From Microbulbifer elongatus (lineage in GTDB: Bacteria; Pseudomonadota; Gammaproteobacteria; Pseudomonadales; Cellvibrionaceae): a stretch of DNA of 64,000 bases. Below are positions 52,177 to 60,261 of this stretch, in pieces (position 1 is the stretch's first letter; each line of letters begins with the position of its first letter). The stretch is from assembly GCF_021165935.1 (NCBI RefSeq), contig NZ_CP088953.1, positions 1-64,000 on the forward strand, written 5' to 3'. The position numbers and the translations under genes were made by a program. The notes below the pieces were generated by a model that had not been told where the DNA came from, searched no databases, and saw only the letters and a program-made list of their open reading frames with translations.

Positions 52177-53961
52177 TTAAAATGCAATATCCGGCGGCGG
52201 CGCCACCCGCAGCACTTCCTGCACGGTGGTGATTCCCGCGGCCACTTTTCGCGCACCGGATAAACGCAGACTGTTCATACCCTCGCGCATACCCTGACGC
52301 CGCACCTGTTGCAGGTCGCAGTCGTGGGTGACCAGGGTCTGTATTCCCTCGCTGAACGGCAGGATTTCGTAAATACCCTGACGGCCGCGGTAGCCGGTAT
52401 TGCGGCAATCGAGACAGCCCTCCGGCTGATACACCACTTCCGGCTTTGGCGCCTTCCAGGGTTTCACCAGCGCCTGCCAATCCTCGTCGCTCACTTCCGC
52501 CTTGCGCTTGCAGCTGGGGCAGAGGGTGCGCACTAGGCGCTGGGCCATCACCCCCAGTACCGTGGACTTCAACAGGTAGTGGGGAAGCCCCAGGTCCAGC
52601 AGGCGGGTCACTGCCGTAGGCGCGTCATTGGTGTGCAGGGTGGAGATCACCAGGTGGCCGGTGAGTGCCGCCTGCACCGCCATCTGCGCGGTCTCCAGGT
52701 CACGGATTTCCCCCACCATAATAATGTCCGGGTCCTGACGCATGAGGGTGCGGATACCGGCGGCGAAGTCCAGACCGATACTGTGGTGTACCTGGGTCTG
52801 GTTGAAGCTGTCTTCCACCATCTCGATAGGGTCTTCGATGGTGGATACATTCACCTCGGTGGACGCCAGCTGTTTCAGCGCGGTGTACAGGGTGGTGGTC
52901 TTACCGGAACCGGTGGGGCCGGTCACCAGCACGATACCGTTGGGGCGGGACAGCATGGTCTGCCAGCGGGCCAGGTCGTCACCGGCCAGGCCCAGGTCGG
53001 TATAGGAGCGCGCCAGCACTTCCGGGTCGAAGATCCGCATCACCAGCTTTTCACCAAAAGCGGTGGGCAGGGTGGAAAGGCGCAGTTCCACCTCGCTGCC
53101 GTCCGGGCGCTTGGTCTTGATACGGCCGTCCTGGGGTTTGCGCTTCTCCGCCACGTTCATGCGACCGAGGATCTTCAGGCGGCTGGTAATGGCGGCGTTG
53201 ACCTGATCCGGCAGCTCGTGGATCGGGTGCAGCACCCCGTCGATGCGGAAGCGGATACGGCCGATGTTCCTTCGCGGCTCGATGTGGATATCACTGGCGC
53301 GCTGGTCGAAGGCGTGCTGCAGCAACCAGTCGACAATATTGACGATGTGCTGGTCGTTGGCTTCCGGATCCTTGAGGTTGCCAAGCTCCAGTAACTGTTC
53401 AAAGTTGCCGGCACCGGAGCTGCCCTTGAGACCACTGGCGCCGGAGATGGAGTTGGCTAGGGAGTAGAATTCGGTACCGTAGCGCTTGATGTCGGCGGGA
53501 TCCGCCACCACCCGCTGCACGGTGCGGCCGCTGGTGTGCTCCAGCTGCTCTTCCCAACCGGAGGTATAGGGCTGGGCGGTGGCCACCAGCAGCATCTCCT
53601 TGGAGGCTTCCACGCACAGGATCTGGTGGCGTTTGGCAAACTGGAAGCTCATCACTTCGGTGACTTCCGCCACATTCACCTTGAGCGGGTCGATATGATA
53701 GAGCCCGTGGGAGGAGGTATCCGCCAGCCATTGGGTGAGCGTCGCCGCATCCAGAATCCGGCCGGGCTTTTTTTGGTTGGGCAGTTCGCAGCTGGCAATG
53801 TAGGTAAGCGGGTGCATCTGCGCCTGTTCCGCGGTGCGCGGGGTGCCGATCAGGCGGTTGGCGTCCATACGCGCCACAAAGCCCTCACTCACCAGGTCTT
53901 CCAGCAACCCGGGCAGGTCGAGAACCCGGTCTGCCCCTCTTGTCCCAGTGCTTACAGCCAT
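52177..53961 (-). CDS. PilB/GspE-type secretion ATPase (orphan)
   Basis: A hexameric assembly ATPase for type IV pili or type II secretion (594 aa). The N-terminal domain carries ILCVEASKEMLLVATAQP, and the core has IHIEPRRNIGRIRFRIDGVLH. Walker A GPTGSGKTT is at about residues 349-357, the Asp box LRQDPDIIMVGEIRD and Walker B/His box TGHLVISTLHTNDAP follow, and CPSC and CLDCRNTGY form the zinc site near the C-terminus. No pilin, secretin or platform gene is nearby, so its partner machine must be encoded elsewhere. The start ATG gives the family's usual N-terminal length. Confidence 0.9.
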   Translation of the reverse strand: MAVSTGTRGADRVLDLPGLLEDLVSEGFVARMDANRLIGTPRTAEQAQMHPLTYIASCELPNQKKPGRILDAATLTQWLADTSSHGLYHIDPLKVNVAEVTEVMSFQFAKRHQILCVEASKEMLLVATAQPYTSGWEEQLEHTSGRTVQRVVADPADIKRYGTEFYSLANSISGASGLKGSSGAGNFEQLLELGNLKDPEANDQHIVNIVDWLLQHAFDQRASDIHIEPRRNIGRIRFRIDGVLHPIHELPDQVNAAITSRLKILGRMNVAEKRKPQDGRIKTKRPDGSEVELRLSTLPTAFGEKLVMRIFDPEVLARSYTDLGLAGDDLARWQTMLSRPNGIVLVTGPTGSGKTTTLYTALKQLASTEVNVSTIEDPIEMVEDSFNQTQVHHSIGLDFAAGIRTLMRQDPDIIMVGEIRDLETAQMAVQAALTGHLVISTLHTNDAPTAVTRLLDLGLPHYLLKSTVLGVMAQRLVRTLCPSCKRKAEVSDEDWQALVKPWKAPKPEVVYQPEGCLDCRNTGYRGRQGIYEILPFSEGIQTLVTHDCDLQQVRRQGMREGMNSLRLSGARKVAAGITTVQEVLRVAPPPDIAF

Positions 53962-54173
53962 ACCCTGTCACCCGTCTACGCTTTATTGTGAAGGCGCATT
54001 GTAGCTCTTATGGCGAGCCGCAACAGTGCGCCGGTTGTCCCCAATAGAAACGAAACCGTCACGTCACTGTGACCTGCGCACAGGTTGGGGTACCATGCCG
54101 CCCAATTCGGCCGCCGCCCGGGTCATCCGGCGGCTTTTCAACCAACTGTCAGGACCGGAAAAAGGAACAGACC

Positions 54174-54851
54174 ATGCCCCTGTCCAATATCGCCAACCTG
54201 TTCGGCCGCTCGCCGATCAAGCCGATCAAGGAGCACATGGCGACTGCCCACGAGGCGTCAGCGGATCTGGTGCCCTTCTTTGACGCCCTTATGAAGGGCG
54301 ACTACAGCACTGCCACTACCGTTCAGCAGCGTATCTCCGCCAGTGAGAACCGCGCCGACGACATCAAGAAAGACCTGCGCCTGCACCTGCCGGACAGCCT
54401 GTTTATGCCGGTCTCCCGCACCGACCTGCTGGAGCTGCTGCACGTGCAGGACAAGGTGGCCAACAAGGCCCAGGATATCGCCGGGCTGGCCACTGGTCGC
54501 CAGATGCAGATTCCCGAATCCATGCACGACATGATGGCCACCTTTGTGGAAAGCGCCGTGGCGGCCTCTGCCCAGGCCCTCAAGGCCATCAACGAGCTGG
54601 ACGAGCTGCTGGAAACCGGTTTTGCCGGCCGCGAAGTGGATATTACCCGCCGTATGACCGAAGAGCTGGACGATCTGGAACGCAAATCCGACGAGCTCGA
54701 AGTCAAAGTGCGCGCCGCGCTGTTCAAAATAGAAAAAGACCTGCCGCCGGTGGACGTGATTTTCCTCTACCGCGTTATTGAGTGGGTCGGTGACCTGGCA
54801 GATGAGGCCCACGGTGTGGGCAACCGATTGCAGCTATTGCTGGCGCGATAA
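54174..54851 (+). CDS. DUF47/PhoU-like phosphate transport regulator
   Basis: A 225-residue helical PhoU-like protein (DUF47, TIGR00153 type). The sequence begins NLFGRSPIKPIKEHMATAHEA and continues in alternating polar and hydrophobic helices, with FVESAVAASAQALKAINELDEL and LERKSDELEVKVRAALFKIE. Such proteins accompany PiT phosphate transporters and probably modulate them. The ATG at 54174 has AAAAGGAAC upstream; the longer open frame overlaps a leader without family similarity. The pit gene follows at 14 bases, so the two form an operon. Confidence 0.9.
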   Translation: MPLSNIANLFGRSPIKPIKEHMATAHEASADLVPFFDALMKGDYSTATTVQQRISASENRADDIKKDLRLHLPDSLFMPVSRTDLLELLHVQDKVANKAQDIAGLATGRQMQIPESMHDMMATFVESAVAASAQALKAINELDELLETGFAGREVDITRRMTEELDDLERKSDELEVKVRAALFKIEKDLPPVDVIFLYRVIEWVGDLADEAHGVGNRLQLLLAR

Positions 54852-54865
54852 CGGGGAGAGAAATC

Positions 54866-56143
54866 GTGGATATCATTGCTCAGTACGGCCATATCTTTCT
54901 GATACTGGCCTGTGTATTTGGATTCTTTATGGCCTGGGGGGTCGGTGCCAACGACGTGGCCAACGTCATGGGCACGTCCGTTGGCTCCCGCGCCCTGACC
55001 ATCAAACAGGCGATCATCATCGCCATGATCTTCGAATTTGCCGGCGCCTACCTGGCGGGCGGCGAAGTGACCTCCACCATCCGCAAGGGCATCATCGCCC
55101 CGGATCTGTTCAACGACACACCCGAGCTGCTGGTGTACGGCATGCTCTCCGCCCTGCTGGCAGCCGGCACCTGGCTGATGATCGCCAGTATTCTCGGCTG
55201 GCCGGTATCCACCACCCACTCTACTGTCGGTGCCATTGTCGGTTTCTCGGCAGTGGGGATTTCCGTGGATGCGGTGGCCTGGGGCAAAGTGGCCAGTATT
55301 GTCGCCAGCTGGGTAGTCTCTCCGGTACTCGCCGGCACCATCTCCTTCCTGCTTTTCCGCAGCGTGCAGCGGCTGATCCTCAATACCGAAGATCCCTTCA
55401 CCAACGCAAAACGCTACATTCCCATCTACATGTTCGCGGTGGGTTGGATGATCGCCATGGTGACCCTCACCAAGGGCCTCAAGCACGTATTCAAGGACGC
55501 CGGCGTAACCCTGTCCTTCTGGCAGGATGCACTGATTGCCGGGGTCATCGGCCTGATCGTGATGGGCATCGGCATCGTCCTGCTGAAACGCATCAAGCGT
55601 GATCCCTCCATGGAAAAGGACAATCGCTTCGCGAACGTGGAGCGCGTATTCGCCATCCTGATGATTTTCACCGCCTGTGCCATGGCCTTTGCCCACGGCT
55701 CCAACGACGTGGCCAACGCCGTCGGCCCGCTGGCTGCCGTTGTGAATACCGTGCAACAGGGCGCGGTGACCGCCAAAGCGGTCATGCCGCCGTGGATCCT
55801 GCTGCTGGGTGGTGCCGGTATCGTTGTCGGTCTCGCCACCTACGGCTTCAAGGTAATGGCCACCATCGGCCGCAAGATTACCGAGCTGACCCCGAGCCGC
55901 GGCTTTGCCGCCGAGCTCGGCGCCGCCTCCACCGTGGTACTCGCCTCCGGCACCGGTCTGCCCATTTCCACCACCCACACCCTGGTAGGTGCGGTACTGG
56001 GTGTCGGCCTGGCCCGCGGTATTGGCGCACTCAACCTGCGCATGATCACTACCATCGCCGCCTCCTGGATCGTCACCCTGCCCGCCGGTGCCGGCCTGGC
56101 GATTCTGTTCTTCTTCTTTTTCAAGGGTGTCTTTGGCTGGTAA
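54866..56143 (+). CDS. PiT-family inorganic phosphate transporter
   Basis: A low-affinity phosphate (or metal-phosphate) symporter of 425 aa with about ten helices. Both inverted PiT signatures are present: WGVGANDVANVMGTSVGSRA near residue 26 and HGSNDVANAVGPLAA near residue 276. PVSTTHSTVGAIVG and PISTTHTLVGAVLGVGLARG complete the two repeats. The GTG start is preceded by GGGGAGAG. It is in an operon with the DUF47 gene and followed by a strong terminator. PitA-like function is likely; the counter-ion is not deducible. Confidence 0.93.
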   Translation: MDIIAQYGHIFLILACVFGFFMAWGVGANDVANVMGTSVGSRALTIKQAIIIAMIFEFAGAYLAGGEVTSTIRKGIIAPDLFNDTPELLVYGMLSALLAAGTWLMIASILGWPVSTTHSTVGAIVGFSAVGISVDAVAWGKVASIVASWVVSPVLAGTISFLLFRSVQRLILNTEDPFTNAKRYIPIYMFAVGWMIAMVTLTKGLKHVFKDAGVTLSFWQDALIAGVIGLIVMGIGIVLLKRIKRDPSMEKDNRFANVERVFAILMIFTACAMAFAHGSNDVANAVGPLAAVVNTVQQGAVTAKAVMPPWILLLGGAGIVVGLATYGFKVMATIGRKITELTPSRGFAAELGAASTVVLASGTGLPISTTHTLVGAVLGVGLARGIGALNLRMITTIAASWIVTLPAGAGLAILFFFFFKGVFGW

Positions 56144-56204
56144 TCGTGGCTGACAAGCCAACGGTATTCGTCTGGTAATGGAAATTACCCGGCACACTTG
56201 ATAC

Positions 56205-56232
56205 AAAGGGAGAGCTGTTTAGCTCTCCCTTT
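56205..56232 (+). terminator. Rho-independent terminator after the phosphate transporter
   Basis: AAAGGGAGAGCT and AGCTCTCCCTTT form a perfect 12-base stem with a four-base loop, running into TTTTTG. It lies about 60 bases after the transporter stop. Confidence 0.92.
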
Positions 56233-56266
56233 TTGTTTGTGCTGGCAATGTGAGAAGGATCCCTCC

Positions 56267-57064
56267 ATGCAACTGCCCATCTATCAGGCCGACGCCTTCA
56301 CCTCGAAACTCTTCAAAGGCAATCCCGCCGCCTACGTGCCGCTGACCCGTTGGCTCGACGACGCCCTGCTGCAAAAAATCGCTGCCGAGAACAATCTCGC
56401 CGAAACCGCCTACACCGTCCCCGCCGGCAACGGCTTCGAACTGCGCTGGTTCACCCCCGGCGAAGAAGTCCCCCTGTGCGGCCACGCCACCCTGGTCACC
56501 GCGCACCTGCTGTGGACGGAACTGGGGTTCACCGACGACGAGATTCACTTCTTTACCCGCAGTGGCGAGCTGATCGTGCGCCGGGATGGCGAATTACTGG
56601 CTCTGGATTTCCCCGCGCAGAACATCCAGCCAGCCGGACTCGGCAAGGAATATTCCGATGCACTCGGCGCCGAGCCGCTGTCGGCCATGGAAGTGGCCGG
56701 CTCCAATGACCAGTTGTTGGTGGAATTTACCTCCGCAGAAGTCGTTGCCAGCCTCGAACCCGACATGCGCGCCGTCGCCAACCTGCCCTACAAGGGGCTG
56801 ATCTGCACTGCGCCGGGCAATGAATTCGACTGTGACTTTGTCAGTCGTTTCTTCGCCCCGGCCATCGGCATCGATGAAGACCCGGTAACCGGCTCCGCCC
56901 ACACTTACATGACTCCTTTCTGGGCGGAAAAGCTGGATAAAACTGCGCTCAAGGCAAAGCAGATTTCGCCACGGGGTGGTGAGCTGGATTGTGAATTGAA
57001 AGGTGATCGGGTGATTATGCGGGGCAAGGCGGTAACTTATTTGCGTGGACAAATAAGCCTGTAG
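56267..57064 (+). CDS. PhzF-family isomerase/epimerase, standard member
   Basis: A 265-residue PhzF-like enzyme with a complete motif set: YQADAFTSKLFKGNPAA at the start, NNLAETAYT with the catalytic Glu (about residue 45), CGHATLVTAHLLW and DEDPVTGSAHTYM near residue 208. RISPRGG-like QISPRGGELDC closes the second half. Known homologues isomerise dihydro-aromatic or amino acid-like substrates; no phenazine genes are nearby, so a phenazine role is not implied. The ATG at 56267 follows GAAGGAT. It is clearly different from the divergent family member at 51183. Confidence 0.88.
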   Translation: MQLPIYQADAFTSKLFKGNPAAYVPLTRWLDDALLQKIAAENNLAETAYTVPAGNGFELRWFTPGEEVPLCGHATLVTAHLLWTELGFTDDEIHFFTRSGELIVRRDGELLALDFPAQNIQPAGLGKEYSDALGAEPLSAMEVAGSNDQLLVEFTSAEVVASLEPDMRAVANLPYKGLICTAPGNEFDCDFVSRFFAPAIGIDEDPVTGSAHTYMTPFWAEKLDKTALKAKQISPRGGELDCELKGDRVIMRGKAVTYLRGQISL

Positions 57065-57098
57065 GTAGAAAAGAAAACTGAAGTCTCCGCGAAGATGA

Positions 57099-57203
57099 CG
57101 CTACCGGGGCAGCCTTGCAAGACCTTCCGCGAGAGGGACCTCGCGGAAGAGCCCCCAGGGATGGGTTCACGGCGTGTCTCACAAGTTTGCACCCGGTAGC
57201 GGC
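57099..57203. repeat. Nested-hairpin intergenic repeat, copy B
   Basis: The ends CGCTACCGGG (57099-57108) and CCCGGTAGCG (57193-57202) pair. The inner ten-base stem CTTCCGCGAG/CTCGCGGAAG (57124-57133 and 57140-57149) encloses the loop AGGGAC, followed by GAGCCCCCAGGGATGGGTT and GTGTCTCACAAG. Compared with copy A at 46070, loop and box are kept while every changed base of the inner stem is compensated. It lies between the second phzF gene and the DUF6314-like gene. Confidence 0.78.
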
Positions 57204-57238
57204 GCCGCCACCCAACCTGCTACGGAGCACACAAAGGA

Positions 57239-57721
57239 CTACCAATAATGGTAATGCAGCCGCTCATTCTTCCGCGGCCCATCAATCTGCCAGATCAACT
57301 CAATCTCATCCGGGTGCAGAATCAAGTCAGCGGTATAGGTATCTTCACCGCACAAATGCGGAGACTGATGACGAAACCCATGCTCCGTCACCGGAACAAG
57401 ATTGAATAACAATACGGGCTCTTCCCGCCGCAAATGCTCAAGGCGCACAAAATCAACACAGCGCGTCCAGCGGTAGGTGTTCTGCAGATCGATCTTGTGG
57501 CCATCGACATCAGTAAACTCCGCCCGCTCCGCAAACAGAATATGCGCACCGAAACTGGCGACCTCCACCTCGCCGCGCCCATGCCCGCGCCAGTTGGTCT
57601 GGGACCCCGGCCCGTTGCTGGCATTAAAACTGAAGGCGCGGACCTGCTTTAGCCGCTCAACCAATTGCGCCAGCGCCGACAAAGCTTTGTAATCCACCAG
57701 AGCATTCACCAGACACCACAC
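57239..57721 (-). CDS. DUF6314-like hypothetical protein
   Basis: A 160-codon frame whose C-terminal half shows HLCGEDTYTADLIL and WQIDGPRKNERLHYHYW, resembling DUF6314 proteins (small lipocalin-like proteins of unknown function that end in a GPRK segment). Upstream strands include GEVEVASFGAHILFAERAEF and YRWTRCVDFVRLEHL. The farthest start, GTG at 57721, is only six bases from the divergent transporter ATG and lacks a ribosome binding site; TTG at 57682 (SALAQLVERL) is an alternative. Family membership is tentative. Confidence 0.6.
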   Translation of the reverse strand: MWCLVNALVDYKALSALAQLVERLKQVRAFSFNASNGPGSQTNWRGHGRGEVEVASFGAHILFAERAEFTDVDGHKIDLQNTYRWTRCVDFVRLEHLRREEPVLLFNLVPVTEHGFRHQSPHLCGEDTYTADLILHPDEIELIWQIDGPRKNERLHYHYW

Positions 57722-57727
57722 CTATTC

Positions 57728-58588
57728 ATGATTTTACTGATACTCGTCACCCTCCTGTGGGCCTTCTCGTTCAGCCTGATCGGCGTCTATCTCGCCGGTC
57801 AGGTAGACAGTTACTTTTCCGTACTCACCCGGGTACTGCTCGCCACCCTGGTATTTCTGCCCTTTCTCAACTGGCGTACCCCACCGCGCACCGCCCTGAC
57901 ATTGATGGCCATTGGCGCCATACAGCTGGGATTGATGTACCTGTTTTACTACCAGTCCTTCCTGCTGCTCAGCGTACCGGAAGTCCTGCTGTTCACCATC
58001 TTCACCCCGGTGTACATCACCCTGATCTACGACCTGATGGCGCGCCGGTTCTCTACCTGGAACCTGCTGGTGGCCGCCATCGCCGTACTCGGTGCCGCCA
58101 TCATCCGCTGGAATCATCTCAGCGGGGACTACTGGACCGGCTTTCTCGTGGTACAGGGCGCCAACCTGTGCTTTGCCACCGGTCAGGTGGCCTACAAGCA
58201 GTTTATGCAATCCAGGTACAACAGCGGGTCTGCACTGGCGCCCCGGCAGACCTTCGGCTGGTTTTTTATCGGCGCCAGTCTCGTGGCTGCCTGTGCCTGG
58301 CTGATACTCGGCAAGCCACAGTACCCGAGCAGCGGTGTGCAATGGGGCATCTTGCTGTGGTTGGGTGCCATCGCCTCGGGCGTCGGATATTTTCTGTGGA
58401 ACAAGGGCGCGACCCAGGTCTCCCCCGGTACCCTGGCCGCCATGAACAACGCCCTCATCCCCGCCGGGCTGCTGGTCAACCTGCTGATCTGGAATCGGGA
58501 TGCAGATCTGCCACGGCTGGCGCTCGGCGGCGCCATCATTGTCGCCGCGGTGGCCCTCAGTGAGTGGCGCGGCCGGGCGCGCAAATGA
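57728..58588 (+). CDS. DMT/EamA-family transporter
   Basis: An inner membrane transporter of 286 aa with ten predicted helices in two EamA repeats. The start LILVTLLWAFSFSLIGVYLAG is typical, GLMYLFYYQSFLLLSVPEVLLF lies in repeat one, and WLGAIASGVGYFLWNKGATQV in repeat two is the characteristic end of the family. Substrates are usually amino acids or other small metabolites and are unknown here. No good ribosome binding site precedes the ATG at 57728; the upstream region overlaps the divergent DUF6314-like frame, so promoter elements must lie within coding sequence. Confidence 0.87.
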   Translation: MILLILVTLLWAFSFSLIGVYLAGQVDSYFSVLTRVLLATLVFLPFLNWRTPPRTALTLMAIGAIQLGLMYLFYYQSFLLLSVPEVLLFTIFTPVYITLIYDLMARRFSTWNLLVAAIAVLGAAIIRWNHLSGDYWTGFLVVQGANLCFATGQVAYKQFMQSRYNSGSALAPRQTFGWFFIGASLVAACAWLILGKPQYPSSGVQWGILLWLGAIASGVGYFLWNKGATQVSPGTLAAMNNALIPAGLLVNLLIWNRDADLPRLALGGAIIVAAVALSEWRGRARK

Positions 58589-58605
58589 GCGTGGGCACCG
58601 ACTGC

Positions 58606-58643
58606 TATAATTGCTGCCGGATGCGCGGCGCGGGATAGCGCCG
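58606..58643 (+). promoter_or_regulatory. Extended -10 promoter and inverted repeat upstream of the efflux genes
   Basis: TGCTATAAT (TATAAT at 58606-58611) is an extended -10 element. Fifteen bases further, CGGCGC (58626-58631) and GCGCCG (58638-58643) form an inverted repeat placed just after the expected start of transcription, a good position for a repressor. No recognisable -35 is present. The outer membrane factor gene starts at 58711. Confidence 0.45.
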
Positions 58644-58710
58644 GACTTGTTCGCATCTACCGCGCACAAGGAATTGTGAATGATGGACGCAGCGGAAAGC
58701 CCTCGCAGCG

Positions 58711-60261
58711 ATGCCACCGAGTGAATCATCCCGCCTGTGGCCCCGCTGCAACCACCTGTTACTCGCCTCTGTGCTGGCGGGAGTGACTGCCTGCGCCCCA
58801 CTGGGACCGGATTTCCGCGAACCGGACATGACCTGGCTGTCTGCCTGGCAGCCGGATCTGTACGGCCAGACCTACCAGGACCCCAATGCCGCCGATATCA
58901 GCCAGTGGTGGCAACGCCTGGGCGACCCCATTCTGAACAATCTGATCGCCCTTGCCCGCAGGGAAAATCCGGGCCTGCAGCTGGCTGGCCTGAGCATTCT
59001 GGAAAGTCGCGCCGCGCTGGGAATTGCCGTGGGTCTGAAATATCCACAGGTCCAGCGCATAGACGGCGCCGGCGCTTATGTCTCCGAATACCTGCACGGG
59101 GGACCGGACGACGATCACCGGGACTACCGCACCGGCGACATCGCCTTCAATCTGCAGTGGGAGATGGATTTCTGGGGCCGTTTCCGGCGCGGTATCGAAT
59201 CTGCTGACGCCGCCTTTTTTGCCTCCATCGCCAACCAGCGGGACGGTCAGGTACTGCTGGCCGCGGAAGTGGCCACGCTCTATTACGGCTACAAGACCAC
59301 CCTGCAGCGTATTGATATTGCCCAGCGCAATATCGCGTTGCAGGAACGCAACGTGGAAATCACCCGCGAGCTGTTTGCCAGCGGCCAGCAATCCGAGCTG
59401 GACCTGCAGCAGGCCCGTACCCAGTATCTCGCCAGTCTCGCCACCATCCCCACACTCCGGCTGACCCAGACGCTGCAACGCAACGCGCTCTGTGCCCTGC
59501 TGGGGCGGGCACCGGGGGACCTGCCAGAACTGGCCGGCGCCGATGAGCGACTGCCGCACATTCAACAGATTCCCCTTGGGCAGATGCCGGTGAACCTGCT
59601 CCTGCGGCGGCCGGATGTGCGCGCCGCGGCGTGGGACGCCGCCGCGCAGTCAGCGCAGATCGGCGTCGCCATGAGTGACCTCTACCCGGCGATTTCCCTG
59701 TTCGGCACCCTGGGTTGGGCGGGCACCAGCCTCAAGGGACTGCCGGATGTCTCCACACTGGCCGCCGGCCCCGCGCTCACCTGGAATATTTTCAACTACG
59801 GCCGCCTGAAAAATAACGTGCGGGTGCAGGATGCGCGCCTGCAACAGCAGTTGGAAATCTTTCGCGCCACGGTACTGGAGGCCGCGCGGGAGATCGACGA
59901 CGCCGCCAGTCGTATCGCCCAGACCGACGCCCGCCAGGGCATTCTCGACGAGTCCCTGGAGGCCGCACAGCGCTCCCTGGAAATTGCTAGTCGCCGCTAC
60001 CAGGAGGGCTATTCCGATTTTCAGCGGGTACTGGATGCCCAGGCCGCCGTATTTGCCCAGTCGGATCTGGTGGTGATCAACCGCGGTGACCATGTAGCTG
60101 CCATTATTGAACTGTACCGATCCCTCGGCGGCGGCTGGCGCGACGCCACCGTCGACGACCTGATCCCCGCGGATACGCGCTACCAGATGCTGGAGCGCAC
60201 CGACTGGGGCGAACTACTTGAGGAACCACTGCCCGCCATCGATGCGGGCACAACGCCGTAA
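58711..60261 (+). CDS. NodT-type outer membrane efflux lipoprotein
   Basis: An outer membrane factor (516 aa) for a tripartite efflux pump. A signal peptide ends with the lipobox VTACAP, giving a lipidated cysteine near residue 28. PLGPDFREPDM and WWQRLGDPILNNLI are standard for NodT/OprM-type channels, and two OEP repeats follow, including LLRRPDVRAAAWDAAAQSAQIG. About 30 extra residues follow the last helix. The stop codon overlaps the adaptor ATG by one base, so the two are cotranscribed. The start at MPPSESS is uncertain by a few codons. Confidence 0.9.
   Translation: MPPSESSRLWPRCNHLLLASVLAGVTACAPLGPDFREPDMTWLSAWQPDLYGQTYQDPNAADISQWWQRLGDPILNNLIALARRENPGLQLAGLSILESRAALGIAVGLKYPQVQRIDGAGAYVSEYLHGGPDDDHRDYRTGDIAFNLQWEMDFWGRFRRGIESADAAFFASIANQRDGQVLLAAEVATLYYGYKTTLQRIDIAQRNIALQERNVEITRELFASGQQSELDLQQARTQYLASLATIPTLRLTQTLQRNALCALLGRAPGDLPELAGADERLPHIQQIPLGQMPVNLLLRRPDVRAAAWDAAAQSAQIGVAMSDLYPAISLFGTLGWAGTSLKGLPDVSTLAAGPALTWNIFNYGRLKNNVRVQDARLQQQLEIFRATVLEAAREIDDAASRIAQTDARQGILDESLEAAQRSLEIASRRYQEGYSDFQRVLDAQAAVFAQSDLVVINRGDHVAAIIELYRSLGGGWRDATVDDLIPADTRYQMLERTDWGELLEEPLPAIDAGTTP

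Noticed and set aside
52177..53961. Type II secretion operon
   Set aside because: Only the ATPase is present; neighbours encode unrelated functions.
54767..56206. 479-codon minus-strand frame opposite the DUF47-PiT operon
   Set aside because: Extremely Gly/Asp/His-rich translation, antisense to two clear genes.
51183..57064. Phenazine biosynthesis locus
   Set aside because: Two PhzF-family genes are present, but none of the phzA-E or phzG genes; PhzF-like proteins are widespread and mostly unrelated to phenazines.
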